From contig JASHVB010000390.1 in assembly GCA_030039695.1 (NCBI GenBank), positions 1 through 25,976 of the forward strand: a stretch of DNA of 25,976 nucleotides. Reading direction: 5' to 3'. The translations under genes were made by a program, and so were the position numbers. This stretch comes from Acetobacteraceae bacterium. Lineage in GTDB: Bacteria; Pseudomonadota; Alphaproteobacteria; Acetobacterales; Acetobacteraceae. Positions 8,438-16,077 of this stretch are shown piece after piece (position 1 is the stretch's first letter; the number at the start of each line of letters is the position of its first letter). Below the pieces are notes generated by a model. That model ran no database searches and was not told where the DNA came from. It saw only the letters and a program-made list of their open reading frames with translations.

Positions 8438-9787
8438 ATGCCCGAGGACGTCCTTGGCTCGGCACTGACCACGGAATCCGCCGCTGCCGCTGCGGCGTTC
8501 GACCACGCGGTTGCCGGTTACGTGACCTACCGCGCCGACGGCGCGCAACACCTTGCCGCGCTGTTGCAAGCCGATCCGGAATTCGCCCTTGCGCACGTGC
8601 TGAAGGGCTATTTCATGATGCTCGGCTACAAGCAGGCGCTGGTCCCGGTGGCACGTGAGGCCGCCGATACCGTGGCGAGGCTGATGCCCGGGGCAACACC
8701 GCGCGAGCAGGCGCATCTCGCTGCATTGCATGCCTGGATCTCCAACGAGCCGGACCGTGCCGCGTCGATCTGGCAGCAGATCGTCGATGAGCACCCGCGT
8801 GATATCGTCGCGTTCCGGCTGGCTCATTTCGTCAACTTCTGGCTCGGCCGGCAGGCCACCATGCTGGCATCGGTGAACGGAGTGATGCGGCACTGGAGCA
8901 ACGCGCTGCCTTGCTACAACGCGGTTCTCGGCTGCCTGTGCTTCGCCAACGAGGAGTGCGGTCACTACACCGAAGCAGAACAAACAGGGCGGATGGCCAT
9001 CGCACGCGACCCGGGCGATCTGTGGTCGGCACACGGCGTGGCGCATGTGCTGGAGATGCAGGGGCGCCACCGCGAGGGCCTCGCCTGGTTAGAGCCATTG
9101 GTGCCGCACTGGGGAGGCAGCAACAACCTGCGCCACCATCTCTGGTGGCATGCGGCGATGTTCCACCTGGAACGTGCGGAACATGACGCCGTGCTGGCAC
9201 TCTATGATCAGCAGTTCCGCAATCTGCGCTCGTCGTTGGTGGAGGCGCAGCCGGATCTTTACATCGACGTGCAGAACGCAGCCTCCACGTTGTGGCGGCT
9301 GCAGCGTCACGGCGCCGACGTCGGTGATCGCTGGACCGAGCTCGCCGATAAGGCGGAGGCGCGTATCGGCGACTGTCTGTCCGTGTTCACCCTGCCGCAT
9401 TGGATGATGGCGCTGGCGGCGACCCATCGCGATGCCGCTGCGCGAGGCATGCTGACGGCCATGCGCGATTTCGCGCAGGGGCCTGGCACGCTGGCGAGGC
9501 TGGTTGCCGATGTCGCGCTGCCGGTGACCGAGGCGGTGCTGGCACATGGTCGCGGCGCGTATTCACGTGCCGTGGCGTTAATGCGCGCGGTGCTGGGCAC
9601 GATGCATCAGCTCGGTGGCAGCCACGCTCAGCAGGATGTGCTGGAGCAACTTTTCCTGGACGCAGCGATGCGCGCTGGTCTGCATGATGACGCACGGATG
9701 CTGCTGGAACGCGTTGCACGGCGCCATCCCGTGTCGCCGCGTCGCCGTGCGGGTTACGCGGAAGCGGCGCGACAGATTGCGTTCTAA
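8438..9787 (+). CDS. TTC38-like tetratricopeptide repeat protein
   Basis: This 449-residue, probably cytoplasmic protein is made of helical hairpins. It resembles the TTC38/STARD-type TPR family found in bacteria and eukaryotes. The order is an N-terminal FDHAVAGYVTYRADG segment, an ALAHVLKGYFMMLGY repeat, a HPRDIVAFRLAHFVNFWLGR repeat, a DLWSAHGVAHVLEMQGRHREGLAWL repeat, then NNLRHHLWWHAAMFHLERAEHDAVLALYD, which is characteristic of the family. There is no signal peptide. ATG 8438 was chosen over 8411 because it has GGAG nine bases upstream and avoids the palindromic repeat. The biochemical role of the family is not established. Bacterial members often sit among catabolic genes, as here. Family call is good, function unknown. 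Confidence 0.8.
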   Translation: MPEDVLGSALTTESAAAAAAFDHAVAGYVTYRADGAQHLAALLQADPEFALAHVLKGYFMMLGYKQALVPVAREAADTVARLMPGATPREQAHLAALHAWISNEPDRAASIWQQIVDEHPRDIVAFRLAHFVNFWLGRQATMLASVNGVMRHWSNALPCYNAVLGCLCFANEECGHYTEAEQTGRMAIARDPGDLWSAHGVAHVLEMQGRHREGLAWLEPLVPHWGGSNNLRHHLWWHAAMFHLERAEHDAVLALYDQQFRNLRSSLVEAQPDLYIDVQNAASTLWRLQRHGADVGDRWTELADKAEARIGDCLSVFTLPHWMMALAATHRDAAARGMLTAMRDFAQGPGTLARLVADVALPVTEAVLAHGRGAYSRAVALMRAVLGTMHQLGGSHAQQDVLEQLFLDAAMRAGLHDDARMLLERVARRHPVSPRRRAGYAEAARQIAF

Positions 9788-9837
9788 GTCGCGCTGAGGT
9801 GAGAGGCACGCATCGCGTTCGCGTGTATGCTGCACGC

Positions 9838-11166
9838 ATGGCATTCCGCTTCGTGGCACTGTTGGTGCTGCTTGCCGGCTCCGCGCTGGCGGAGCCACCC
9901 CGTGTGGGAGCCGCGGCGTACGGCGACTGGCGGACTGATGCGCCGGGTGTCGTTCGCCACATCACGCCAGCCTCGATGCCGCCGCCGTTCGCCACGCAGT
10001 CGGTCGCTTATGTGCCAGCGATCATTGCGCGTCCGGCTGGCGCCGCGCTGCACGTGCCGCCGGGATTTTCGGTCGCTTTGTTCGCATCGGGCCTGGACAA
10101 TCCGCGCACGCTGCGCACGGCGCCGGACGGCGACATGTTCCTGGCCGAGAGCGGCGCCAGCCGGATCCGGATCTTCCGCATGCAGAAGGGTGCCGCGCGA
10201 CCCGTCGAGACGACCGTGTTCGCCAGCGGATTGACACGTCCGTTCGGCGTCGCCTTCTGGCCACTCGGGCCCAACCCGCAGTTTGTGTATGTCGCCGAGA
10301 CGAACCGTGTGGTGCGCTTTCCCTATCGCTCCGGCGATCTGCGGGCGCGTGGGCCAGCAGAGGTGGTCGTGCCGCATTTGCCGACCGGCGGCCACTGGAC
10401 CCGTGATGTGGTTTTTGCGCCCGACGGCCAACATATGTTCGTGTCCGTCGGGTCGGCGACGAACCTGGGCGACGAGATGCCGGCCAAGACTCCCGACGAA
10501 GCGCACGCCTGGGATGCCGGACACGGGCTCGGTGCCGCGTGGGGCTATGAGCAGGACCGCGCCAATGTGCTGGCATTCGATCCGCAGGGCCGTGACATAC
10601 AGGTATTTGCTGCCGGCTTGCGGAATTGCGTGGCTCAAGCCTTTGCTCCGGACGGAGACCTGTGGTGCGTGGTGAATGAACGCGACGGCATGGGTGACAA
10701 CCTGCCGCCCGACTATGCGACCTCAGTTCGCCGTCGCGCGTTTTATGGCTGGCCGTGGTACTATATCGGGGGCCATGCATCTGCTGCGTTGGCTGGCGCA
10801 CGGCCAGATCTTGCAACCAAGGTGACGGTGCCGGATGTCCTGATCCAGCCACATTCCGCGCCGCTCGGCATCGCCTTTTACGAAGCGACACAATTCCCGG
10901 CGCAGTACCGCGGCGATGCCTTCGTGGCGCTGCACGGTTCATGGAATCGGGCGCAGCGCACTGGCTACAAAGTGGTGCGGCTAATGTTCCGCGACGGCAG
11001 ACCCACGGGCGAATACCAGGACTTCCTGACTGGCTTCGCCGTGTCCGACGAAGCCGTATGGGGCCGGCCTGTCGGCGTCGCCGTGGCGCACGACGGATCG
11101 CTGCTGGTCAGCGAGGACGGCAACGGTACAGTCTGGCGGATCAGCTATACCGGAGCCAGCCGATAA
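9838..11166 (+). CDS. Exported PQQ-dependent sugar dehydrogenase (sorbosone dehydrogenase type)
   Basis: This 442-residue periplasmic six-bladed propeller belongs to the glucose/sorbosone dehydrogenase family (COG2133), which oxidises sugars or aldehydes with PQQ. A Sec signal peptide, MAFRFVALLVLLAGSALA, ends at about residue 18. Landmarks are PPGFSVALFASGLDNPRTL (74-92), GGHWTRDVVFAPDG (184-197) containing the likely catalytic His186, GLRNCVAQAFAPDGDLW (260-276), ERDGMGDNLPPD (281-292) as the calcium/PQQ loop, HGSWNRAQRTGYKV (366-379) and GRPVGVAVAHDGSLLVSEDG (409-428). The start is placed at ATG 9838 by the signal peptide. A GTG at 9799 would add 13 residues. It follows the TPR gene by 50 bases. 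Gluconate- or sorbosone-type substrates are guesses. Confidence 0.88.
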   Translation: MAFRFVALLVLLAGSALAEPPRVGAAAYGDWRTDAPGVVRHITPASMPPPFATQSVAYVPAIIARPAGAALHVPPGFSVALFASGLDNPRTLRTAPDGDMFLAESGASRIRIFRMQKGAARPVETTVFASGLTRPFGVAFWPLGPNPQFVYVAETNRVVRFPYRSGDLRARGPAEVVVPHLPTGGHWTRDVVFAPDGQHMFVSVGSATNLGDEMPAKTPDEAHAWDAGHGLGAAWGYEQDRANVLAFDPQGRDIQVFAAGLRNCVAQAFAPDGDLWCVVNERDGMGDNLPPDYATSVRRRAFYGWPWYYIGGHASAALAGARPDLATKVTVPDVLIQPHSAPLGIAFYEATQFPAQYRGDAFVALHGSWNRAQRTGYKVVRLMFRDGRPTGEYQDFLTGFAVSDEAVWGRPVGVAVAHDGSLLVSEDGNGTVWRISYTGASR

Positions 11167-11200
11167 GGGCGACACAGCTGCCGCGACAGAAGGTTCCCGC

Positions 11201-11224
11201 GCTCAGTTGCAACTGTCATTGAGC
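11201..11224. promoter_or_regulatory. Nested palindrome upstream of the class II aldolase gene
   Basis: CAGTTGCAACTG (11204-11215) is a perfect 12-base palindrome. It lies inside a wider GCTCA ... TGAGC pair (11201-11205 and 11220-11224). It is 80 bases upstream of the aldolase-type start and just before a TTGACC (11233-11238) that could be a -35 box. It could be an operator for a dimeric regulator. A few 12-base palindromes are expected by chance in a window of this size. Confidence 0.2.
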
Positions 11225-11295
11225 CGGCAGCGTTGACCTGGCCCGCGGCTCAGACGAATGATAATGTCACTTCCATTCCGTAGGGGAAACATGAC

Positions 11296-12078
11296 ATGCC
11301 TTTGGAATCGATTGAGGTTCAGGACGCCACGCTGGCCGACGTGCGCTGGCAGGCACGCGTGGACCTCGCCGCGGCGCACCGGCTGTGCGTCATGCACGGG
11401 CTCCACGAGGGAATCTTCAACCACCTGACGCTGCGTGTGCCCGGCAGCGACGATCGGTATTATCAAATTCCGTTCGGCCTGCACTGGTCCGAAGTCACCG
11501 CAAGCTGTTTCATGGAAGTCGGCTACGACGGCACACGACGCGCGGGGCGGGGTGAGATCGAGCAATCCTGCTATTGCATCCACGCGCCGATCCATCGCGA
11601 TCTACCGGCTGCTGCTGCGGTGTTCCACACGCACATGCCACATGCCAGCGCCCTGGCACGGCTGGAGGATCAGCATGTGTTGCCGATCGGGCAGACTGAG
11701 CTCGGCACGATCATGGATATCGCCTACGACGACGAATATACCGGCCCGGCATTCGATCCGGCGGAGGGAGCGCGGCTGGGACGTGTCATCGGCGACAAAG
11801 GCGTGCTGATGATGGCAAATCACGGCGCTGCGACGGTCGGGCGGACGGTCGCCGAGGCCTATGACCGGCTTTATTATCTGGAGCGCGTGGCGCAGGTGCA
11901 GCTCTACGCGATGTGGACCGGGCGGAAGCTGCGTTATCTGCCACAACCGGTCGTGGATGCGACGTTCCGGGCCTATGCAACGCAACAGCCCGATTACGGT
12001 GGCAGGCCGGCGTGCGAGTGGCATTTCGATGCGATGAAACGCCTGCTGGATAAGAAAGAGCCGGACTACAAGGACTGA
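11296..12078 (+). CDS. Class II aldolase/adducin family protein
   Basis: This 260-residue cytoplasmic protein has the class II aldolase/adducin fold. The zinc ligands are seen as HTH in AVFHTHMPHAS (H111, H113) and as NHGAATVG (H176). LHEGIFNHLTLRVPG (36-50) matches the N-terminal family signature. The segment aligned to the catalytic-glutamate region of fuculose-phosphate aldolase reads EIEQSCYCIH (87-96) rather than PSSE-type. It may therefore belong to the adducin-like or non-aldolase group. The ATG at 11296 has GGGG about 9 bases upstream. An overlapping ATG at 11291 is in another frame. It converges with the liv operon. The reaction is unknown; aldol cleavage, epimerisation or decarboxylation all occur in the family. 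Confidence 0.85.
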   Translation: MPLESIEVQDATLADVRWQARVDLAAAHRLCVMHGLHEGIFNHLTLRVPGSDDRYYQIPFGLHWSEVTASCFMEVGYDGTRRAGRGEIEQSCYCIHAPIHRDLPAAAAVFHTHMPHASALARLEDQHVLPIGQTELGTIMDIAYDDEYTGPAFDPAEGARLGRVIGDKGVLMMANHGAATVGRTVAEAYDRLYYLERVAQVQLYAMWTGRKLRYLPQPVVDATFRAYATQQPDYGGRPACEWHFDAMKRLLDKKEPDYKD

Positions 12079-12092
12079 GTTGAAGAATAGGT

Positions 12093-12122
12093 GGGGGGTG
12101 GAACGCAGCGCCGTCACCCCCC
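12093..12122. terminator. Hairpin downstream of the class II aldolase gene
   Basis: GGGGGGTG (12093-12100) pairs perfectly with CACCCCCC (12115-12122) across a 14-base loop, 14 bases after the plus-strand stop. There is no T run. It is a plausible transcription end or roadblock between two convergent transcription units. Confidence 0.4.
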
Positions 12123-12145
12123 CAATCGCTCCACGATAGGTCCGC

Positions 12146-12170
12146 CTCTCCCGCATGAAGCCGGGGAGAG
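12146..12170 (-). terminator. Hairpin downstream of livF
   Basis: CTCTCCC (12146-12152) pairs with GGGAGAG (12164-12170) with an 11-base loop. On the minus strand it begins 5 bases after the livF stop, a terminator-like position. There is no clear T tract. The same CTCTCCC word occurs in the palindromes near 5665 and 18903, so it may be another copy of a repeat. Confidence 0.35.
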
Positions 12171-12175
12171 CTTCC

Positions 12176-12874
12176 TCAGACGCCCAGGTGGCTGTGCATG
12201 ATCTCTGGTTGGGCGTGGAGCGCGGCGGGGGTGCCTTCCCACACGATATGACCGTTGTTCAGAATGTATACACGGTCCGCGAAACTCAGCGCGGCGACCA
12301 CGTTCTGCTCCACCACGACGATCGTGCGCCCTTGTGCGGCCAGCTCACGGCTGATGCGTACCAGGTCGCGAACGATCAGCGGCGCGAGCCCCTCGAATGG
12401 CTCGTCCAGCAGAATAATCCGCGCGTCCCTGATCAGTGCACGCGCGATCGCGAGCATCTGTTGTTCGCCGCCGGATAACTGCCGTCCGCCTGAACGCCGC
12501 CGTTCCGCCAGCCGGGGAAATGCCTCGTAAATCCGCTGTAGTGACCATGCTTGCGGTGCGCTCAGCGCGGCGAGGCGCAGGTTCTCCTCGACCGTCAGCG
12601 TGCCGAAGATCGCACGCTCCTCCGGAACAAGCTGCATGCCCCTACGCGCGATCTCGTAAGGCGGCAGGCCATGAATCGGCTTGCCGGCCAGCCGAATGGT
12701 GCCGCTGCCGGGGGCCAGGACACCCATGATGGTGCGCAGAGTCGTCGTTTTTCCCGCGCCGTTGCGGCCCAGTAAGGCCACCACTTCGTTCTGCTCTACG
12801 CGCAGCGATACATCGAACAGAATGTGGCTGTCGCCATAGAATGTGTTGATGGCGTCGATCTCAAGCAGGCTCAT
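12176..12874 (-). CDS. livF: Branched-chain amino acid-type ABC transporter ATPase
   Basis: This 232-residue peripheral membrane ATPase of the HAAT (LivF/UrtE) class powers uptake with the LivG half. Walker A is GRNGAGKTT (36-44), the signature is LSGGEQQ (133-139), Walker B is IILLDEP (153-159), and EGLAP follows, which is typical of LivF. Its ATG overlaps the end of the LivM-LivG fusion gene by 14 bases, so translation is coupled. It is the last gene of the operon, and a hairpin follows the stop. LivF-type ATPases serve branched-chain amino acids, urea, amides and aromatic acids, so the symbol marks the subfamily and not a proven substrate. Confidence 0.92.
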   Translation of the reverse strand: MSLLEIDAINTFYGDSHILFDVSLRVEQNEVVALLGRNGAGKTTTLRTIMGVLAPGSGTIRLAGKPIHGLPPYEIARRGMQLVPEERAIFGTLTVEENLRLAALSAPQAWSLQRIYEAFPRLAERRRSGGRQLSGGEQQMLAIARALIRDARIILLDEPFEGLAPLIVRDLVRISRELAAQGRTIVVVEQNVVAALSFADRVYILNNGHIVWEGTPAALHAQPEIMHSHLGV

Positions 12875-14693
12875 GCTCGCGCAGCCCTCCCAGGTACGCG
12901 TCCTGAACTTCCTGATTGCGCTGGATCACATCCGGTGGCCCTTCCGCCAGCAGTCGTCCCTCGTATAACACGGTGATCCGCTCGGCCAGTTCGAATACCG
13001 CGTCCATGTCATGTTCCACGATCAGCAGCGTGCGGTCGCGGCCAATGGCGCGGATCAGCGCGCGCGTGCTGACACGTTCGGCAGGGCTCATCCCCGCCAG
13101 CGGCTCATCCAGTAACAGCACGTTTGGACCGGTCGCTAAAGCGAGACCGATCTCCAGGCGACGCTTCTCGCCGTAGGCCAGCCGGTGCACGGCAACGTCG
13201 GCACGTGCCGTCAGCTCGACGGTCGCGAGCGCGATGTGGATCTGGCGTTCCACTTCGGCAATGCTCTCCGCACGGCGCAACACGTCCAGACGGAACTGAC
13301 CGCGGCGGCGTGCCAGCGCGGCGATGCGCAGGTTCTCCCGTGCCGTCAGTTCCAGAAACAGCGAGTTGAGCTGATTGCTCTTGCCGATGCCAAGCTGCGC
13401 CGCACGGGTGGCTCCGAGGCCCGTGATATGCCGGCCGAACAGGCGTACGGTGCCTTCGGTCGGTGAAACTTCGTCCAGCAGCATCTTGAAGAGCGTGCTC
13501 TTGCCGGCACCGTTGGGGCCAATGACGGCGTGGATCGATCCAGTGCGAACGGCAAACGACACCTGGTCCACCGCGCGCAGGCCGCCATAGTGTTTTGACA
13601 GTCCGTTGGCTTCCAGCGCCGGCGCGTCAGGCCGCGCGTGCAGGAGAGGTGCCGTCATCGGCATGGTCGGGAGGGCGGCTTCGGCGGCCGCGGCAGCAGC
13701 ACTGGCCTCGACCTCCGGCGTCGCTGCGCGATGGTGACGCTGCCACAGATAACGGATTTCGCCACAGATACCGCGGCGCAGCGCTATCACCAGCACCACA
13801 AAAACCGCACCGAGGATCAGCTTCCACAGCGCGCCGACACCGGGAATAAGCTGCAGGTTGTCGCGCAGCCAAAGCCATACCGCGGCGCCAACGGCAGGAC
13901 CGATCAGCGTGCCCACGCCGCCGATCACAGTCTGCACGACAAGCTGGCCGGACGTGTCGAGGTCAAACGCATCGGGCGGCATGAAGCTTTGGAATATGCC
14001 GAGCAAACCACCAGCCAAGCCGGCGAACATCGCGGCGATGACGAAGCAGGCCAATTTGTAGCGTGGGACTGCGTGGCCCAGCATGGCAACGCGGGCGGTG
14101 TTCTCCTTGATCGCGCGCAGCACGACGCCGAACGGCGAATGCACGATGCGACGGCCGAGAACGAAGCACGCGAGGAAGAAAGCGGCCAGCAGCCAGTACA
14201 TCGGCAGGCCAGTGTTGATACGCGTCGACCAGGCACCCCATCCGAGCGTTGGTACTGGCACGCCGGGCAGGCCGTTCTCGCCACCGGTATAGGCAGATAG
14301 CGGATTGTTCTCGATGAAGAACGCCATCTGGCCGAAAGCCAGAGTGATCATGGCGAAATAGATGCCGATACGGCGCACGGCAAACCAACCGAGGATCAGG
14401 CCGAGCACCCCGGCGGCAATGGTGCCGATCGCAAGGGCCAGCCATACGCTCTGGATGCCGCCGGACAACAGCAGCCACGCCACGACGAAACCGCCCGTGC
14501 CGTAGAATGCCGCCTGGCCGAAAGACAAAAGGCCAGTCCAGCCAAACAGGATGTCGAATCCGATGCCCAGAATGCCCCAGTCGAGCACCCGCTCCATCAG
14601 ATCGTAGGAGAAGCCGAGATGGATCAGAACGACGGGGGTCAGCAGCAGGGCGATCGCGAGCTGCAGCTCGGGAAGGCGGGCGACGCGCTTCAT
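12861..14693 (-). CDS. Fused HAAT permease and ATPase (LivM-LivG)
   Basis: This 610-residue protein joins two ABC transporter subunits. Residues 1-310 are a LivM permease with about eight to ten TM segments, the conserved GWTGLLSFGQAAFYGTGGF (51-69) and the GGVGTLIGPAVGA region (258-270). Residues 320-355 are an Ala/Pro-rich linker. Residues 358-610 are a LivG ATPase with Walker A GPNGAGKST (392-400), signature LAYGEKR (505-511), Walker B VLLLDEP (525-531) and switch His561. I chose ATG 14693, with GGAAG upstream. ATG 14708 would add five residues, and the open frame to 14849 lies inside livH. The spacing to livH is about 25 bases. Such fusions occur in other alphaproteobacteria. Function as the second permease plus first ATPase is well supported. 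Confidence 0.9.
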   Translation of the reverse strand: MKRVARLPELQLAIALLLTPVVLIHLGFSYDLMERVLDWGILGIGFDILFGWTGLLSFGQAAFYGTGGFVVAWLLLSGGIQSVWLALAIGTIAAGVLGLILGWFAVRRIGIYFAMITLAFGQMAFFIENNPLSAYTGGENGLPGVPVPTLGWGAWSTRINTGLPMYWLLAAFFLACFVLGRRIVHSPFGVVLRAIKENTARVAMLGHAVPRYKLACFVIAAMFAGLAGGLLGIFQSFMPPDAFDLDTSGQLVVQTVIGGVGTLIGPAVGAAVWLWLRDNLQLIPGVGALWKLILGAVFVVLVIALRRGICGEIRYLWQRHHRAATPEVEASAAAAAAEAALPTMPMTAPLLHARPDAPALEANGLSKHYGGLRAVDQVSFAVRTGSIHAVIGPNGAGKSTLFKMLLDEVSPTEGTVRLFGRHITGLGATRAAQLGIGKSNQLNSLFLELTARENLRIAALARRRGQFRLDVLRRAESIAEVERQIHIALATVELTARADVAVHRLAYGEKRRLEIGLALATGPNVLLLDEPLAGMSPAERVSTRALIRAIGRDRTLLIVEHDMDAVFELAERITVLYEGRLLAEGPPDVIQRNQEVQDAYLGGLREHEPA

Positions 14694-14718
14694 GCGGTGC
14701 TTCCGCATCGCGCCGGCA

Positions 14719-15594
14719 TCACACCCGCCCTTCCGTGCCGAACAGGCCTTGCGGGCGAACCACCAGAAGCAGCGCCATGAGGGCGTACAGCGTGACTTCG
14801 GAATAGGCTGAGTTAAACGCGCTGGTGATGCTGAGAATCTCTCCGGCAATCAAGCCACCGATGACGGCGCCGGGGAACGATCCCAGCCCGCCGATGACGA
14901 TGACCACGAACGCCTGCACCAGAAACGGGTCGCCAGAATCTGGAGTTACCGACAGGATGGGCGCATAGATCATGCCGGCGAAGCCGGCGGCAACGACGCC
15001 GATCGCGAAGACCAGCAGGAAGGCTCGGCGCACGTTGATGCCGAGAATGCCAACCATGCCGGCGTTCTCGATGCCGGCGCGCACCACGAGGCCGATCGAC
15101 GTGCGGTAAAGCACCAGCCAAAGCGCCGCCAGCGTCACCGCTATGATGCCGATCAGCTGGAGCCGATAGGTGGGATAGATCAGGAAGCCAAGCTGCGTGA
15201 CCCCCTCGCCCCAGGATGGCACCGGCACGCGCTGGCTGTTGCCGCCAAACATGGCGCGCAGGGTCTCCACCAGCACGATGCCGACACCGAAGGTCACCAG
15301 GATCTGGTCCTCTGGCGGGCGCTGGTAGAACAGACGGATAATCACGCGCTCGATCAGCACTCCGACGATCAACATGAACACGCAGCCCGCGGCAATCGCC
15401 AGGACGAAAGAGTTGGTGCTCTGCAGCATCACAAAGACCGCGTAAGCGCCAAGCATGAACAGGGCGCCGTGGGCGAAATTCAGTACGCCGAGCGTGCCGA
15501 GGATGATGGTCAGGCCGCTTGCGACGAGCGCCAGCAGCGAGCCTAGGGCCAGGCCGTTGAACGCCTGGGAAATCAGCAACGGCACGCTCGGCAT
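14719..15594 (-). CDS. livH: HAAT-family ABC permease LivH
   Basis: This 291-residue integral membrane permease with about eight TM segments is the first channel half of a branched-chain amino acid or amide uptake system. Family marks are LGTLGVLNFAHGALFMLGAY (31-50), the DQILVTFGVGIVLVETLRAMFGG segment and the C-terminal GGLGSFPGAVIGG, the region that contacts the ATPase. The ATG at 15592-15594 has GGAA about 8 bases upstream. It heads the operon livH, livM-livG, livF. Immediately upstream, on the same strand, is the end of a decayed binding-protein gene (15619-15780). Confidence 0.92.
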   Translation of the reverse strand: MPSVPLLISQAFNGLALGSLLALVASGLTIILGTLGVLNFAHGALFMLGAYAVFVMLQSTNSFVLAIAAGCVFMLIVGVLIERVIIRLFYQRPPEDQILVTFGVGIVLVETLRAMFGGNSQRVPVPSWGEGVTQLGFLIYPTYRLQLIGIIAVTLAALWLVLYRTSIGLVVRAGIENAGMVGILGINVRRAFLLVFAIGVVAAGFAGMIYAPILSVTPDSGDPFLVQAFVVIVIGGLGSFPGAVIGGLIAGEILSITSAFNSAYSEVTLYALMALLLVVRPQGLFGTEGRV

Positions 15595-16077
15595 CGATGA
15601 TTCCGTCGTTGTGCAGGGTCAGGTGTAGCCAGCCATATGACGGCAAGTCTCGGTTATCCGCGGCAGCAGAAGCTCGCGGGGCGCGATTTCCAGGACCTCG
15701 TAGACGTCGTCCGGATTTTTCATCGCCGACGCGCCCCCGCGATGCCAGGGCTCGCATGCAACAAATGCCTCCATCCGATCCCGCGGTTGCGTGCCGGCTG
15801 GTTCATCTCCAGGCCCTCTCAAGTTGCGCCGCCCCAGGTTCGGTGGCCCTTGTCGGACATTGGCTGCTTGCGGGTGCACCAATTACTTGGCCGTGGTGGA
15901 TACAGCAACAGAGCCGGGTCACGGAGTCCAGCGCGGAACTGCATGTCGAGGCGTGGACCTTGCGGTTGGGCAACGCTTCGCGTAAGGCTACGCCGGGTCC
16001 AAGAACTCGAGGACTGCGCTGCGAATTGTCACGCTTGCATCGGCAGGTCCTATGGATAACCAGGGGAGGCTCGCTGA
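15595..16077. other. Divergent intergenic region between livH and the binding-protein gene
   Basis: These 483 bases lie between minus-strand livH and the plus-strand solute-binding protein gene. The livH-proximal third carries the binding-protein remnant. The rest (about 15780-16060) has no recognisable gene, and its open frames have poor codon bias. Promoters for both directions should lie here. I could not pick out convincing -35/-10 pairs. Confidence 0.5.
15619..15780 (-). pseudogene. C-terminal remnant of a HAAT solute-binding protein gene
   Basis: The minus frame ending in TGA at 15619-15621 ends with a 33-residue tail that starts KNPDDVYEVLEIAP and finishes GYT. The intact binding protein at 16078-17421 ends with a tail of the same length, starting TNPDDYYEIVQVVP and finishing SYT. 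Ten positions are identical, including NPDD, YE, P and the final YT, and several more are conservative. A preceding RG and Met are also shared with one residue offset. Upstream of about 15780 the similarity vanishes and no signal peptide or start is found. It lies 24 bases before livH, where livK normally sits, so I read it as the leftover end of a deleted binding-protein gene. Confidence 0.6.

Noticed and set aside
7784..9070. A 428-codon minus-strand open frame
   Set aside because: It is antisense to the TauD-type and TPR genes, whose motifs are clear on the plus strand.
11233..11265. Sigma-70 promoter TTGACC ... AATGAT or GATAAT
   Set aside because: Spacers are 18 bases to a poor -10 or 21 bases to a better one. 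Too weak to list as a promoter.
14694..14849. N-terminal extension of the LivM-LivG fusion up to 14849
   Set aside because: It lies inside livH and gives a Ser/Arg/Cys-rich leader unlike any permease. A better start is at 14693.
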